In this document: one piece after another, positions 1-8,020 of the stretch
Layout of the letters: every line of letters begins with the position of its first letter
How positions within the stretch are numbered: the stretch's first letter is position 1
Origin: Alitabrizicola rongguiensis
Lineage (GTDB): Bacteria; Pseudomonadota; Alphaproteobacteria; Rhodobacterales; Rhodobacteraceae
NCBI RefSeq assembly: GCF_021491355.1
Contig: NZ_JAKENF010000003.1
Span: forward strand, 806,001 to 870,000
Direction: 5' to 3'
Length of the DNA: 64,000 nucleotides
The notes under the pieces: model-generated
What the model saw: only the letters and a program-made list of their open reading frames with translations
Databases searched by the model: none
What the model was told of the DNA's origin: nothing
Position numbers and translations under genes: made by a program

Positions 1-1
1 C

Positions 2-571
2 CGGGCCGAGGCCGACCTCGGCCGCTTCGACGTCGACGAGGAGCAGGTCGTGGTCCGCATGATCCACGCTGCCGGGATGGTGGGGCTGGAGCGGTTCGTG
101 AAGATCTCGCCCGGCTTCGTCCCCGCCGCCCGCGCGGCGCTGGAGGCCGGCGCGCCGATCCTCTGCGACGCGCGGATGGTGAGCGAAGGCGTGACCCGCA
201 CGCGCCTGCCCGCCGACAACGAGGTCATCTGCACCCTGCACGACCCCTCGGTGCCGGAACTTGCCAGACGGATGGCGAACACCCGTTCGGCCGCCGCGCT
301 GGAGCTGTGGAGGCCACATCTGGCGGGATCGGTCGTTGCCATCGGGAACGCGCCGACCGCGCTGTTCCACCTTCTGAACATGCTCGAAGACCCTGCCTGC
401 CCGCGCCCGGCCGCGATCATCGGCTGCCCGGTCGGCTTTGTCGGCGCGGCGGAATCGAAGGACGCGCTCTGGGCCGAACAACCTGTGCCGAGCCTGATCG
501 TCGAAGGCCGCTTGGGCGGCTCCGCGATCACCGTCGCCGCCGTCAACGCCATCGCGAGCCGCAAGGAATGA
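2..571 (+). CDS. cobH: Precorrin-8X methylmutase, 5' end cut by window edge
   Basis: CobH moves the C11 methyl to C12 of precorrin-8X, giving hydrogenobyrinate in the aerobic cobalamin pathway. The open frame runs in from the window edge, so the start is not visible. The family's conserved RMIHA segment with the proposed catalytic His is at positions 56-70, followed by GAPILCDARMV, the TRTRLPADNEVIC block, GNAPTALF and PVGFVGAAESKDAL, all typical of CobH/CbiC. The stop overlaps the cobI start as ATGA. Upstream cob genes probably lie outside the window. Confidence 0.95.
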   Translation, partial: RAEADLGRFDVDEEQVVVRMIHAAGMVGLERFVKISPGFVPAARAALEAGAPILCDARMVSEGVTRTRLPADNEVICTLHDPSVPELARRMANTRSAAALELWRPHLAGSVVAIGNAPTALFHLLNMLEDPACPRPAAIIGCPVGFVGAAESKDALWAEQPVPSLIVEGRLGGSAITVAAVNAIASRKE

Positions 572-1308
572 CCGCGCCCGAAGCTCATCAAGGTACGATC
601 TGGGGGTTGGGCCTCGGCCCCGGCGAGCCCGACCTGATGAGCGTCCGCGCCGACCGCCTGTTGCGCGGCGCGCGCCACGTCGCCTACTTCCGCAAGGCCG
701 GGCGACCGGGACAGGCACGGCAGATCGTCAATGGCATGATCGGCCCAGAAGCGGTTGAATTCCCAATGGAATACCCGGTAACGACCGAGATCGCGTTGGA
801 AGACCCCGCCTATAACACCGCCTTGTCCTCCTTCTATGCCGACTGCGCCGCGCATCTGGCCGAGTTATCGGATCGCGGCGAGGAGGTCGTCGTGCTGTGC
901 GAGGGCGATCCGTTCTTCTACGGCTCTTTCATGCATCTCTACACGCGGTTGTCCGCCACCCATCCCGTGCAGGTCGTGCCCGCCATCACTGGCATGTCCG
1001 GTGCATGGACGGCGACGGGCCAGCCGATCACCTGGGGCGACGACGTGCTGACCGTGCTGATGGCAACCCTGCCCGAGGATGACCTTGCCCGGCGGATGGC
1101 GGATACCGATGCGCTGGTAGTCATGAAGATCGGCCGCAACATCGACAAGGTCCGCCGCGCGCTGGAACGCGCCGGGAAACTTGGCGATGCCTGGATCGTC
1201 GAATACGCCACCATGCCGGGACAGAGGGTTTCCAGACTGTCTGAGGTTGATGGCGTAACTCCCTATTTTTCCATCGTGATCGTCCACGGTCATGGACGGC
1301 GGCCATGA
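568..1308 (+). CDS. cobI: Precorrin-2 C20-methyltransferase
   Basis: SAM-dependent methylation of precorrin-2 at C20. The protein is 246 aa, normal for the family. The N-terminal glycine loop LGLGPGEPDLMSV and the CEGDPFFYGSF motif are hallmarks of the tetrapyrrole (corrin/porphyrin) methylase fold. The start is set by the ATGA overlap with cobH; the frame stays open upstream, but the extension only reads through cobH out of frame. The gene ends in another ATGA overlap with cobJ, so H-I-J are translationally coupled. Confidence 0.95.
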   Translation: MTAPEAHQGTIWGLGLGPGEPDLMSVRADRLLRGARHVAYFRKAGRPGQARQIVNGMIGPEAVEFPMEYPVTTEIALEDPAYNTALSSFYADCAAHLAELSDRGEEVVVLCEGDPFFYGSFMHLYTRLSATHPVQVVPAITGMSGAWTATGQPITWGDDVLTVLMATLPEDDLARRMADTDALVVMKIGRNIDKVRRALERAGKLGDAWIVEYATMPGQRVSRLSEVDGVTPYFSIVIVHGHGRRP

Positions 1309-2057
1309 CCGGCTGGGTTGCCGTCGCGGGCCTTGGTCCTGGCGCCGAGGCGCTGGTGACCCCGGAGGTGACCGCAACTCTGGCCGAGGCCACCGACGTG
1401 GTGGGCTACATTCCCTATGTCGCCCGCGTGACCCCGCGTCCCGGCCTGACGCTGCTCCCCTCCGACAACCGGGTGGAGGTGGACCGCGCGACGCACGCCC
1501 TGACGATGGCAGCCGAGGGGAAACGGGTGGTTGTCGTCTCCTCGGGCGATCCGGGCGTCTTTGCAATGGCCTCGGCGCTGTTCGAGGCGCTGGAGGCCGG
1601 GCCACGCGACTGGCGCAGCATCGACATCCGCGTGCTTCCGGGGATCACGGCGATGCTCGCCGCCTCGGCCCGCGCGGGCGCGCCGCTCGGGCACGATTTC
1701 TGCGCCATCAACCTGTCGGACAATCTCAAGCCCTGGGATGTGATCGAGAAACGGCTTCGTCTTGCCGCAGAAGCGGATTTCGCGATGGCCTTCTACAACC
1801 CACGATCTGCAAGCCGCCCCATGGGGTTCGAGCGCACTCTTGAAGTTCTGAGAGAGGCCTGCGGCGATGCCCGCCCGGTGATCTTTGCCCGCAACGTTTC
1901 TCTCCCCGACGAGACGATACGCGTCGTGCCGCTGACCGAGACCACGCCCGAGATGGCTGACATGCGCACGTTGGTCATCGTCGGCTCCAGCCGCACCCGG
2001 ATCATCGAGAGGCCGGACCTCGCCCCGATCGTCTATACCCCGAGGTTCGCGGAATGA
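1305..2057 (+). CDS. cobJ: Precorrin-3B C17-methyltransferase
   Basis: Ring-contracting C17 methyltransferase of the aerobic pathway. It has 250 aa. VAGLGPGAEALVTPE is the SAM-binding glycine loop, SSGDPGVFAMAS the second methylase motif, and the LPGITAM and FYNPRSASRP segments match CobJ/CbiH. The start overlaps the cobI stop (ATGA). The 3' end runs 25 bp into the end of cobK, which lies on the other strand, so the two genes converge. Confidence 0.95.
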   Translation: MTGWVAVAGLGPGAEALVTPEVTATLAEATDVVGYIPYVARVTPRPGLTLLPSDNRVEVDRATHALTMAAEGKRVVVVSSGDPGVFAMASALFEALEAGPRDWRSIDIRVLPGITAMLAASARAGAPLGHDFCAINLSDNLKPWDVIEKRLRLAAEADFAMAFYNPRSASRPMGFERTLEVLREACGDARPVIFARNVSLPDETIRVVPLTETTPEMADMRTLVIVGSSRTRIIERPDLAPIVYTPRFAE

Positions 2058-2782
2058 TCGAGCCATTCCAGAACCTCGGCCACCTCATGCACCTCGCGCC
2101 GGGGTGGCAGGACGGGGCGGTCGATCATCAGGACCGGCAACCCCAGTTCCCGCGCCGCCGCAAGCTTGGCCGAGGCCCCATCGCCGCCTGCGTTCTTGCA
2201 GACGACGATATCCACACCGTGGTCCTGCATCACCTCCCGGTCGCCTTCGACCGTGAAGGGGCCACGAGAGACGATCACCGTTGCGTCCGGCAACGGCAGT
2301 CGGCCGACCGGCGGATCGACGAGGCGCAGGATGTAATGGTGCTGGGGTTGGGCGGCGAATTCGGCCAGATGCATCCGGCCAAGCGCAAGGAAAATGCGTC
2401 GGGAACCCCCCGCAAGCGCTTGAACGGCAGCGGGAATGTCGGGAACACGCTGCCAGTCATCGCCGGGAACCGGCTGCCAGGCAGGGCGGGTCAGCGCGAC
2501 CAACGGAACGCCGGCCTGCCGCGCTCCGGCGACTGCGTTGGCGCTCATCTGTGCGGCGAAAGGGTGCGTGGCATCAACAAGATGCGTGACGTTGTTCACG
2601 CAAAGATATTCGACCAGCCCCTGCACGCCGCCGAATCCCCCCGTTCGCACCGGAATAGGCTGCGCGCGCGGACTGTCCACCCGGCCGGCATAACTGAGGA
2701 CCGCTCGCTCTCGCCGCTCGGCCAGCAACTGGGCGAGTGCCGTGGCTTCGGTCGTGCCGCCGAGGATCAGGATGTTGCGCAT
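2033..2782 (-). CDS. cobK: Precorrin-6A reductase, inverted within the cob operon
   Basis: NADPH-dependent reduction of precorrin-6A to precorrin-6B. The 249-aa frame begins MRNILILGGTTEA (Rossmann-like start) and carries VDATHPFAAQMSANA, FLALGRMHL and the C-terminal CKNAGGDGASAKLAAARELGLP segment with its Lys, all characteristic of CobK/CbiJ. A longer frame extends to 3043, but that part is antisense of cobL and unlike the family. The start codon is antiparallel to that of cobL: the tetramer CATG at 2780-2783 supplies both ATGs. Any promoter for cobK must lie inside cobL. Confidence 0.93.
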   Translation of the reverse strand: MRNILILGGTTEATALAQLLAERRERAVLSYAGRVDSPRAQPIPVRTGGFGGVQGLVEYLCVNNVTHLVDATHPFAAQMSANAVAGARQAGVPLVALTRPAWQPVPGDDWQRVPDIPAAVQALAGGSRRIFLALGRMHLAEFAAQPQHHYILRLVDPPVGRLPLPDATVIVSRGPFTVEGDREVMQDHGVDIVVCKNAGGDGASAKLAAARELGLPVLMIDRPVLPPRREVHEVAEVLEWLDHSANLGV

Positions 2783-3980
2783 GGCTGAGACCCCGTGGCT
2801 CTCGATTGTCGGTCTGGGCGAAGATGGCCCGGATGGCCTGCCGCCCGCAAGCCGCGCCGCTATCGAGGCGGCGGAGGTCGTCATGGGCGCCAAGCGGCAT
2901 CTGGCGCTGCTGCCGGGCCTCAAGGCCGAGACGATCGAATGGCCGGTGCCCTTTGCCGATGGCATCCCGGTCGTGCTGGCGCTCCGGGGCCGAAGGGTGG
3001 TCATGCTCGCCTCGGGCGATCCGTTCTGGTTTGGCGCCGGCACTTCTGTGGCGAAGCACCTTGAGCCCGAGGAATGGGTGGCGCACCCCGCGCCCTCGAC
3101 CTTCGCGCTGATCGCCGCGCGTCTTGGCTGGCCCCTCGAGCGGACAACCTGCCTCGGCCTCCATGCTGCCCTGTTGACCGATATCCGGCCGCATCTGGCG
3201 CCCGGTCAGCGGATCATCGCGCTTCTGCGGGACGGTGCGGCGGCCCAGCAGTTGGCGACGCGGATCTTCGCCTTGGGGTTCGGAGCAAGCCATCTGACCG
3301 TCTGCGAGGCGGTCGGCGGACCGCGCGAGCGGCTGCGAAAGATGAACGCCCATTCATATGATCTGGATGATGTGGCGCATCCCGTTGCCCTCGCCATCGA
3401 GGTGGAGGGCGACGGGCGCGTGTTGACGCGGGCCAGCGGACTGCCGGACGATCTATTCGCCCATGACGGCCAGATCACCAAGCGGCCGGTCCGGGCGCTG
3501 GCTTTGTCGGCGCTGGCTCCGCGTCCGGGCGAGCTTTTGTGGGACATCGGTGCGGGCTCCGGCTCGATCGGCATCGAGTGGATGCTGACGCATCCGACCT
3601 GCCGCGCGATCGGGATCGAGGCCGACCCCGCGCGGGCGGAGCGGGCCGAGACCAATGCCGGGGTTCTGGGCGTGGGCGGATTGCGGATCGTGCGTGGCAC
3701 CGCGCCCGAGGCGCTGGCGGGTCTGCCCTTGCCGCAAGCGGTCTTCATCGGCGGCGGCGTGACCGAGCAGCTGCTGACCCATCTGTGGGACATCCTGCCC
3801 GAAGGCACCCGCGTGGTCGCCCATGCCGTGACGATCGAAAGCGAGGCACTGTTTGCCGTCTGGCAGGAGAAGGCAGGCGGCACGCTCTTGCGGATCGAAC
3901 TCGCCGAGGCCGCGCCCCTTGGGCGGAAGCGCGGCTGGAAGGCGAGTTATCCGGTCGTGCAATGGAGCGTCACGCGATGA
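2781..3980 (+). CDS. cobL: Precorrin-6Y C5,15-methyltransferase (decarboxylating)
   Basis: Bifunctional enzyme that methylates C5 and C15 and removes the C12 acetate carboxylate. It has 399 aa in two domains: CbiE-like (residues about 1-205, with VGLGEDGPDGLP and ASGDPFWFG) and CbiT-like (about 215-399, with the class I SAM motif WDIGAGSGSIGIEW and FIGGGVTEQLL). I chose the ATG at 2781 because it begins the family N terminus and has an AGGA upstream; the longer frame from 2742 is antisense of cobK. It shares the CATG start overlap with cobK and ends in an ATGA overlap with cobE. Confidence 0.95.
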   Translation: MAETPWLSIVGLGEDGPDGLPPASRAAIEAAEVVMGAKRHLALLPGLKAETIEWPVPFADGIPVVLALRGRRVVMLASGDPFWFGAGTSVAKHLEPEEWVAHPAPSTFALIAARLGWPLERTTCLGLHAALLTDIRPHLAPGQRIIALLRDGAAAQQLATRIFALGFGASHLTVCEAVGGPRERLRKMNAHSYDLDDVAHPVALAIEVEGDGRVLTRASGLPDDLFAHDGQITKRPVRALALSALAPRPGELLWDIGAGSGSIGIEWMLTHPTCRAIGIEADPARAERAETNAGVLGVGGLRIVRGTAPEALAGLPLPQAVFIGGGVTEQLLTHLWDILPEGTRVVAHAVTIESEALFAVWQEKAGGTLLRIELAEAAPLGRKRGWKASYPVVQWSVTR

Positions 3981-4333
3981 TCGTGGCGGGGTTCGGCTTT
4001 CGTCAGGCGGCGACGCTTGCCTCGCTGCAAGAGGCGCTGGCGGGCGTAACGCCGGGCCTGATCGCCACTGCCGCAGCGAAGGCGGGGCACCCGGCCTTCC
4101 GCGCACTCGCCGAGGCGCTGGCGGTGCCGGCGGTGGCCGTGGCCGATGACGACCTGCGGCAGGCCGATACGAGAACCGAAAGCGCCGCCTCGCGAGCGGC
4201 GCATGGCGCGGGCAGCGTGGCCGAGGCGGCGGCGCTGGTCGCGGCTGGCCCGGGCGCGTCGCTTCTGGGGCCGCGCGCCGTGTCGCGCGACCGTATGGCA
4301 ACTTGTGCGCTGGCGGAAAGGACAACCCCATGA
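3977..4333 (+). CDS. cobE: Cobalamin biosynthesis protein CobE (CbiG C-terminal-like)
   Basis: A 118-aa protein of the CobE/CbiG C-terminal family. [21 protein letters not shown] at the start, the [19 protein letters not shown] segment and a central ALAVP are typical. Its exact role in the aerobic pathway is not settled in the literature I know; it is consistently found in aerobic cob clusters. The start is set by ATGA overlap with cobL (another ATG at 3962 is possible). The end overlaps cobM as ATGA. Confidence 0.88.
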   Translation: MIVAGFGFRQAATLASLQEALAGVTPGLIATAAAKAGHPAFRALAEALAVPAVAVADDDLRQADTRTESAASRAAHGAGSVAEAAALVAAGPGASLLGPRAVSRDRMATCALAERTTP

Positions 4334-5094
4334 CCGTGCATTTCATCGGCGCCGGACCGGGCGCGCCGGACCTCATCACACTTCGCGGGCGCGACCTGAT
4401 CGCGGCCTGCCCGGTTTGCCTTTACGCGGGCTCGCTGGTGCCGGAGGAGATCCTGCGCCATTGCCCGCCGGGGGCGAAAATCGTGAACACCGCGCCGATG
4501 GACCTCGACGCGATCATGGCCGAGATCGCGGCGGCCCATGCCGAGGGCAAGGATGTGGCGCGGCTTCATTCCGGCGACCTGTCGGTCTGGTCGGCCATGG
4601 GCGAGCAGCTGCGGCGCCTGCGCGAGATGGGCATTCCCTATGACGTGACGCCGGGGGTTCCGTCCTTTGCCGCCGCGGCCGCCGCGCTTGGGGCCGAGCT
4701 GACGCTGCCGGGACTGGCGCAGTCGGTGGTGCTGACGCGGACCTCGGGGCGGGCCTCGCCGATGCCCTCGGGCGAGACGCTGGCGGCCTTCGGCGCGACG
4801 GGGGCGACGCTGGCCGTTCATCTGTCGATCCATGTTCTTGGGAAAGTCGTTGAGGAATTGACGCCCCACTACGGCGCCGATTGTCCAGTCGCGGTCGTCT
4901 ACCGCGCGACATGGCCCGACGAGAAGATCGTGCGGGCGACACTTTCGACCATCGAGGCGGCGATGGGGGATGGGGTCGAGCGGACGGCGCTGATCCTTGT
5001 CGGACCGGCGCTGGCGGCGGAGGGGTTCAACGAAAGCCGCCTCTATTCGACCGATTATGACCGGCGGTTCCGACCGCAGCGGGCCGATGGCTGA
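4330..5094 (+). CDS. cobM: Precorrin-4 C11-methyltransferase
   Basis: SAM-dependent C11 methylation of precorrin-4. The protein is 254 aa, with [16 protein letters not shown] (glycine loop), [16 protein letters not shown] and [16 protein letters not shown], as in CobM/CbiF. The ATGA overlap with cobE fixes the start; the frame from 4303 would only add residues read from cobE. The stop is followed by a 78-bp stretch before cobB, where the operon otherwise has none. A small coupled ORF fills it (see 5087-5176). Confidence 0.95.
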   Translation: MTVHFIGAGPGAPDLITLRGRDLIAACPVCLYAGSLVPEEILRHCPPGAKIVNTAPMDLDAIMAEIAAAHAEGKDVARLHSGDLSVWSAMGEQLRRLREMGIPYDVTPGVPSFAAAAAALGAELTLPGLAQSVVLTRTSGRASPMPSGETLAAFGATGATLAVHLSIHVLGKVVEELTPHYGADCPVAVVYRATWPDEKIVRATLSTIEAAMGDGVERTALILVGPALAAEGFNESRLYSTDYDRRFRPQRADG

Positions 5095-5176
5095 GCTCTG
5101 GCGCAACACCAATGACGCGTCCCTGCGTGGCACCAGCCCGGCCATGTCCGCGTCGGTCTGGCCTGACCGATCATGA
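5087..5176 (+). CDS. Candidate 29-aa small ORF bridging cobM and cobB
   Basis: ATG at 5087 overlaps the last 8 bases of cobM. The frame begins [15 protein letters not shown] and ends SASVWPDRS, and its TGA (5174-5176) overlaps the cobB start (ATG 5173) as ATGA. It therefore fills exactly the only gap between coding genes in cobE-M-B-A. Ribosome-binding signals are weak before both its own start and that of cobB, so one role could be to carry terminating ribosomes to cobB. There is no transmembrane segment or Cys motif. I do not recognise a family; function unknown. The coding status is inferred from position only. Confidence 0.5.
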   Translation: MAELWRNTNDASLRGTSPAMSASVWPDRS

Positions 5177-6486
5177 CCCCCCTCCCTCCCGGACTTCTCG
5201 TCTCGGCCCCTGCCTCGGGCACCGGCAAGACCACGGTCATGCTGGGGCTGCTGCGCACGCTCCGGGACCGGGGGATGGCGGTGCAGCCCTACAAGTCGGG
5301 GCCGGATTACATCGACCCCGCCTTTCATCGCGCGGCGGCGGGACGCGCCTCCTACAACCTTGACAGCTGGGCGATGGCGCCCGCGCTGCTCGATACCATC
5401 GCGCATCGGGCGACGGACGCGGATCTCGTGATCGCCGAGGGGTCCATGGGCCTCTTCGACGGGGTCGCGAGCAAAGGGGCGACCGGCACCGGGGCGAGCG
5501 CCGAGATCGCGGCGCGGATGGGTTGGCCGGTGGTGCTGGTGCTCGATGTGGGCGGTCAGGCGCAGTCGGCAGCTGCGACGGCACTCGGGTTTCAGGCATA
5601 CCGCCCGGACCTGCCCTTTGCCGGGGTGATCCTGAACCGCGTGGCCAGCCCACGGCATGAACGTCTTGCCCGGCTGGGGATGGAACAGGCGGGACTGACG
5701 GTGCTGGGCGCCCTGCCCCGGCGCGGCGACCTTGTGCTGCCCGAGCGGCATCTAGGCCTCGTGCAGGCGGTGGAACACCCCGACCTCGAGGCCGCGATCG
5801 TCGCCTATGCCGCCTTCCTGTCGGCCCATGTCGATGTCCCGGCGCTGGCGGCATTGGCCGCTGGCACGACGGCAGGGGCGGCGGGCGCCCTGCCCCGTCC
5901 CCCGGCCCAGAGGATCGCGCTGGCGCAGGACGCGGCCTTTTCCTTTGCTTATCCGCATCTCGTCGCCGGCTGGCGCGAGGCCGGGGCGGAGATCCTGCCC
6001 TTCTCGCCCCTGGCCGACGAGGCGCCCGATCCTTCGGCGGACCTGTGCTGGCTGCCCGGCGGCTATCCGGAGCTGCATGGCGGGCGGCTGGCAGCGGCAG
6101 AACGGTTCCGCCACGGCCTGCGCGCCTTTGCCGAAACGCGTCCCGTGCATGGCGAATGCGGGGGCTACATGGCCTTGGGCGACGCGCTGATCGACAAAGA
6201 CGGCACGCGGCACCGGATGGCGGGGCTTCTGGGGCTGGTGACGAGCTACGAGAAGCGGCGGATGCATCTGGGCTACCGGCGGGCCGAGCTCCTGGCGCCG
6301 ATGCCGGGCTTCGGGCCGGGCGCGGCGCTGCGGGGGCATGAATTCCATTACTCGACGATCCTCGAGCAGCCCGACGCGCCGCTCGCCCGCGTCACCGATG
6401 CCGAGGCCGCCGAGGTACCCGAGACGGGCTCGCGCCGGGGCCTTGTGACCGGAACCTTCTTCCATCTGATCGCGGAGGACGCATGA
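5173..6486 (+). CDS. cobB: Hydrogenobyrinic acid a,c-diamide synthase
   Basis: ATP- and glutamine-dependent amidation of the a and c carboxylates of hydrogenobyrinate. It has 437 aa. The N-terminal dethiobiotin-synthetase-like ATPase has a P-loop variant (SAPASGTGKTTV, about residues 10-21) and KSGPDYIDPAFH; the C-terminal class I-like glutaminase domain has WLPGGYPELH and the nucleophile in HGECGGYMALG. It is coupled upstream to the 29-aa ORF and downstream to cobA by ATGA overlaps. Confidence 0.95.
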   Translation: MTPLPPGLLVSAPASGTGKTTVMLGLLRTLRDRGMAVQPYKSGPDYIDPAFHRAAAGRASYNLDSWAMAPALLDTIAHRATDADLVIAEGSMGLFDGVASKGATGTGASAEIAARMGWPVVLVLDVGGQAQSAAATALGFQAYRPDLPFAGVILNRVASPRHERLARLGMEQAGLTVLGALPRRGDLVLPERHLGLVQAVEHPDLEAAIVAYAAFLSAHVDVPALAALAAGTTAGAAGALPRPPAQRIALAQDAAFSFAYPHLVAGWREAGAEILPFSPLADEAPDPSADLCWLPGGYPELHGGRLAAAERFRHGLRAFAETRPVHGECGGYMALGDALIDKDGTRHRMAGLLGLVTSYEKRRMHLGYRRAELLAPMPGFGPGAALRGHEFHYSTILEQPDAPLARVTDAEAAEVPETGSRRGLVTGTFFHLIAEDA

Positions 6487-7208
6487 CGGGCTTTGTCTCC
6501 TTCGTCGGCTCGGGTCCGGGAGACCCGGAGCTTCTGACGATCAAGGCCGTGAACCGGCTGAAGGCGGCCGATGCGGTGCTGTTCGACGACCTCTCGGCGG
6601 GGCCGATCCTGGACCTCGCGCGGCCCGGCACGGATATGGTGGCGGTCGGCAAACGTGCAGGGCGCCCCTCGCCCAAGCAGGATCATGTCAGCCGCCTGCT
6701 GGTGGATTACGCCGCAACGGGCGCGCGGGTTGTGCGGCTCAAATCCGGCGATCCGGGCATATTCGGGCGGCTCGAGGAAGAGATCGTCGCGCTGCGCGCG
6801 GCGGGCATCCCTTTCGAGGTGATCCCCGGCGTGACCTCGGCCACCGCCGCCGCCGCCGCCGCCGCAATTCCCCTGACGCGCCGGCTGACGGCACGGCGGG
6901 TGCAGTTTGTCACCGGCCATGACGTGGCCGGCGCCCTGCCGGGCGACCTGAATCTTGCGGCGCTGGCCGATCCCATAGCGACGACCGTGGTGTTCATGCC
7001 CAAGCGCACCTTTCCCGCATTGGCAGGACGGCTGATCGCGGCGGGTCTGCCGAGCGAAACGCCCTGCCTGATGGCCGAGAACGTGAGCCACCCCGACCAG
7101 CGCCTGAGCCGGCACACGATGGCGAGCTTGGCCACGCTTCTGGAACAGGCCGCGGGCGATGCGCCTGCCCTGATCGTCTATGGCCCGCTGATGGAGGATA
7201 CCCCGTGA
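6483..7208 (+). CDS. cobA: Uroporphyrinogen-III C-methyltransferase
   Basis: Methylates uroporphyrinogen III at C2 and C7 to precorrin-2, the branch point from haem/bacteriochlorophyll to cobalamin. The single-domain form has 241 aa, without the CysG dehydrogenase/ferrochelatase part. Motifs: VGSGPGDPELLTIKA, LFDDL, VGKRAGRPSPKQD, RLKSGDPGIFGRLEEE and VIPGVTSATAAAA. The start overlaps the cobB stop; the stop overlaps the GTG start of the next gene. Confidence 0.95.
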   Translation: MTGFVSFVGSGPGDPELLTIKAVNRLKAADAVLFDDLSAGPILDLARPGTDMVAVGKRAGRPSPKQDHVSRLLVDYAATGARVVRLKSGDPGIFGRLEEEIVALRAAGIPFEVIPGVTSATAAAAAAAIPLTRRLTARRVQFVTGHDVAGALPGDLNLAALADPIATTVVFMPKRTFPALAGRLIAAGLPSETPCLMAENVSHPDQRLSRHTMASLATLLEQAAGDAPALIVYGPLMEDTP

Positions 7209-7522
7209 AGGTCACGCTCTGCGCGACCTGCGAGGGCTATTCGACGGGCTACCTGCATGCGCTGCGGCAGGCGATCGAGGCGGCGGGCCTGCCGGTCAAG
7301 GTGGCGACGGCCGCCTGCATGCAGGGCTGCGCGCGACCCGTAGCACTGGCGGTGCGGGAAGAGGGCAAGACCGCCTATCTCTTTGGCGAGACCAGCGAGG
7401 CCGACCTGCCGGACCTGATGACGTTCCTGTCCCTCTATGCCGCATCATCCAACGGTGAGCTTGCCGACGCGCGTCCGCTCGGTGGGCTGCGCTTCAAGTC
7501 GATTGCCCGCATTCCGGGCTGA
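7205..7522 (+). CDS. DUF1636 small Cys-rich protein, probable metal or Fe-S binder
   Basis: A 105-aa protein starting at GTG (7205), overlapping cobA by GTGA. Cys6 and Cys9 sit in LCATCEG, Cys38 and Cys42 in CMQGCARP. This C-x2-C plus C-x3-C spacing in a small alpha/beta protein resembles thioredoxin-like [2Fe-2S] ferredoxins; the family is annotated as DUF1636. Being coupled to the end of the cob operon, it may serve electron transfer or cobalt handling in B12 synthesis, but this is inference. It is the last gene before the first riboswitch. Confidence 0.75.
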   Translation: MKVTLCATCEGYSTGYLHALRQAIEAAGLPVKVATAACMQGCARPVALAVREEGKTAYLFGETSEADLPDLMTFLSLYAASSNGELADARPLGGLRFKSIARIPG

Positions 7523-7599
7523 GGATGTCGCGGCTGCGCCTGCCGGGGTCGCAGTTCGCGCTTGACCCGACGGGGTTGCAGGATCACAAGGGCTGGGCA

Positions 7600-7785
7600 A
7601 GGTGGACGTGTCGCAAGGCACGGACTGAAACGGGAACCGGGACCGGCCGCAAGGCCTGCAACCCCACCGCCCCCGCGACTGTATGCGGCGAGCGCCCCTC
7701 CGGAATGCCACTGATCCCCCTGGGATCGGGAAGGCGGAACGGGCGCAGCGACCCGCGAGTCAGGAGACCGGCCGTGCACGGAATG
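7600..7785 (+). promoter_or_regulatory. Cobalamin riboswitch 1, upstream of cbtBA
   Basis: Ordered consensus blocks of an adenosylcobalamin-type riboswitch are visible: GAAACGGGAA (7627-7636), CCCCCGCGACTG then GCGGCGAG (about 7670-7692), ATGCCACTG with GGGAAGGCG, and the B12 box AGTCAGGAGACCGGCC at 7758-7773. The cbtB start lies about 50 nt past the B12 box. Outer boundaries are approximate. Expected effect from the family: B12 represses the downstream cobalt-uptake genes. Confidence 0.93.
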
Positions 7786-7824
7786 AAGGTAGCGCCGTCG
7801 GGTGTGACGGCAAGGAGAGACACG

Positions 7825-7998
7825 ATGACCACTTCCACCTCGCTCAGCGCCGCCAAGTCGGGCTCTGCCCTGATGGCGATCCTGTTCGTGACCGTCCTCG
7901 GCGCTTCGAGCGTCTTCCTGACCGGTCTCGCCCAGTCGCAGACGCTGCACGACGCGGCGCATGACGTTCGTCACACCACGGGCTTTCCCTGCCACTGA
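7825..7998 (+). CDS. cbtB: Cobalt transporter subunit CbtB
   Basis: A 57-aa protein with one transmembrane helix (about residues 15-35, ALMAILFVTVLGASSVFL) and a His-containing C terminus (TLHDAAHDVRHTTGFPCH). This is the CbtB pattern: a short membrane peptide paired with CbtA and controlled by B12. The ribosome site AAGGAGAGA is 5-8 bases before the ATG. It lies directly downstream of riboswitch 1 and 22 bp ahead of cbtA. Confidence 0.88.
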   Translation: MTTSTSLSAAKSGSALMAILFVTVLGASSVFLTGLAQSQTLHDAAHDVRHTTGFPCH

Positions 7999-8020
7999 GG
8001 CAGGCTGACCCCACCCCCCC

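Noticed and set aside
4003-5751. 582-codon frame on the minus strand
   Set aside because: Antisense to cobE, cobM and cobB; Arg/His-rich low-complexity translation.
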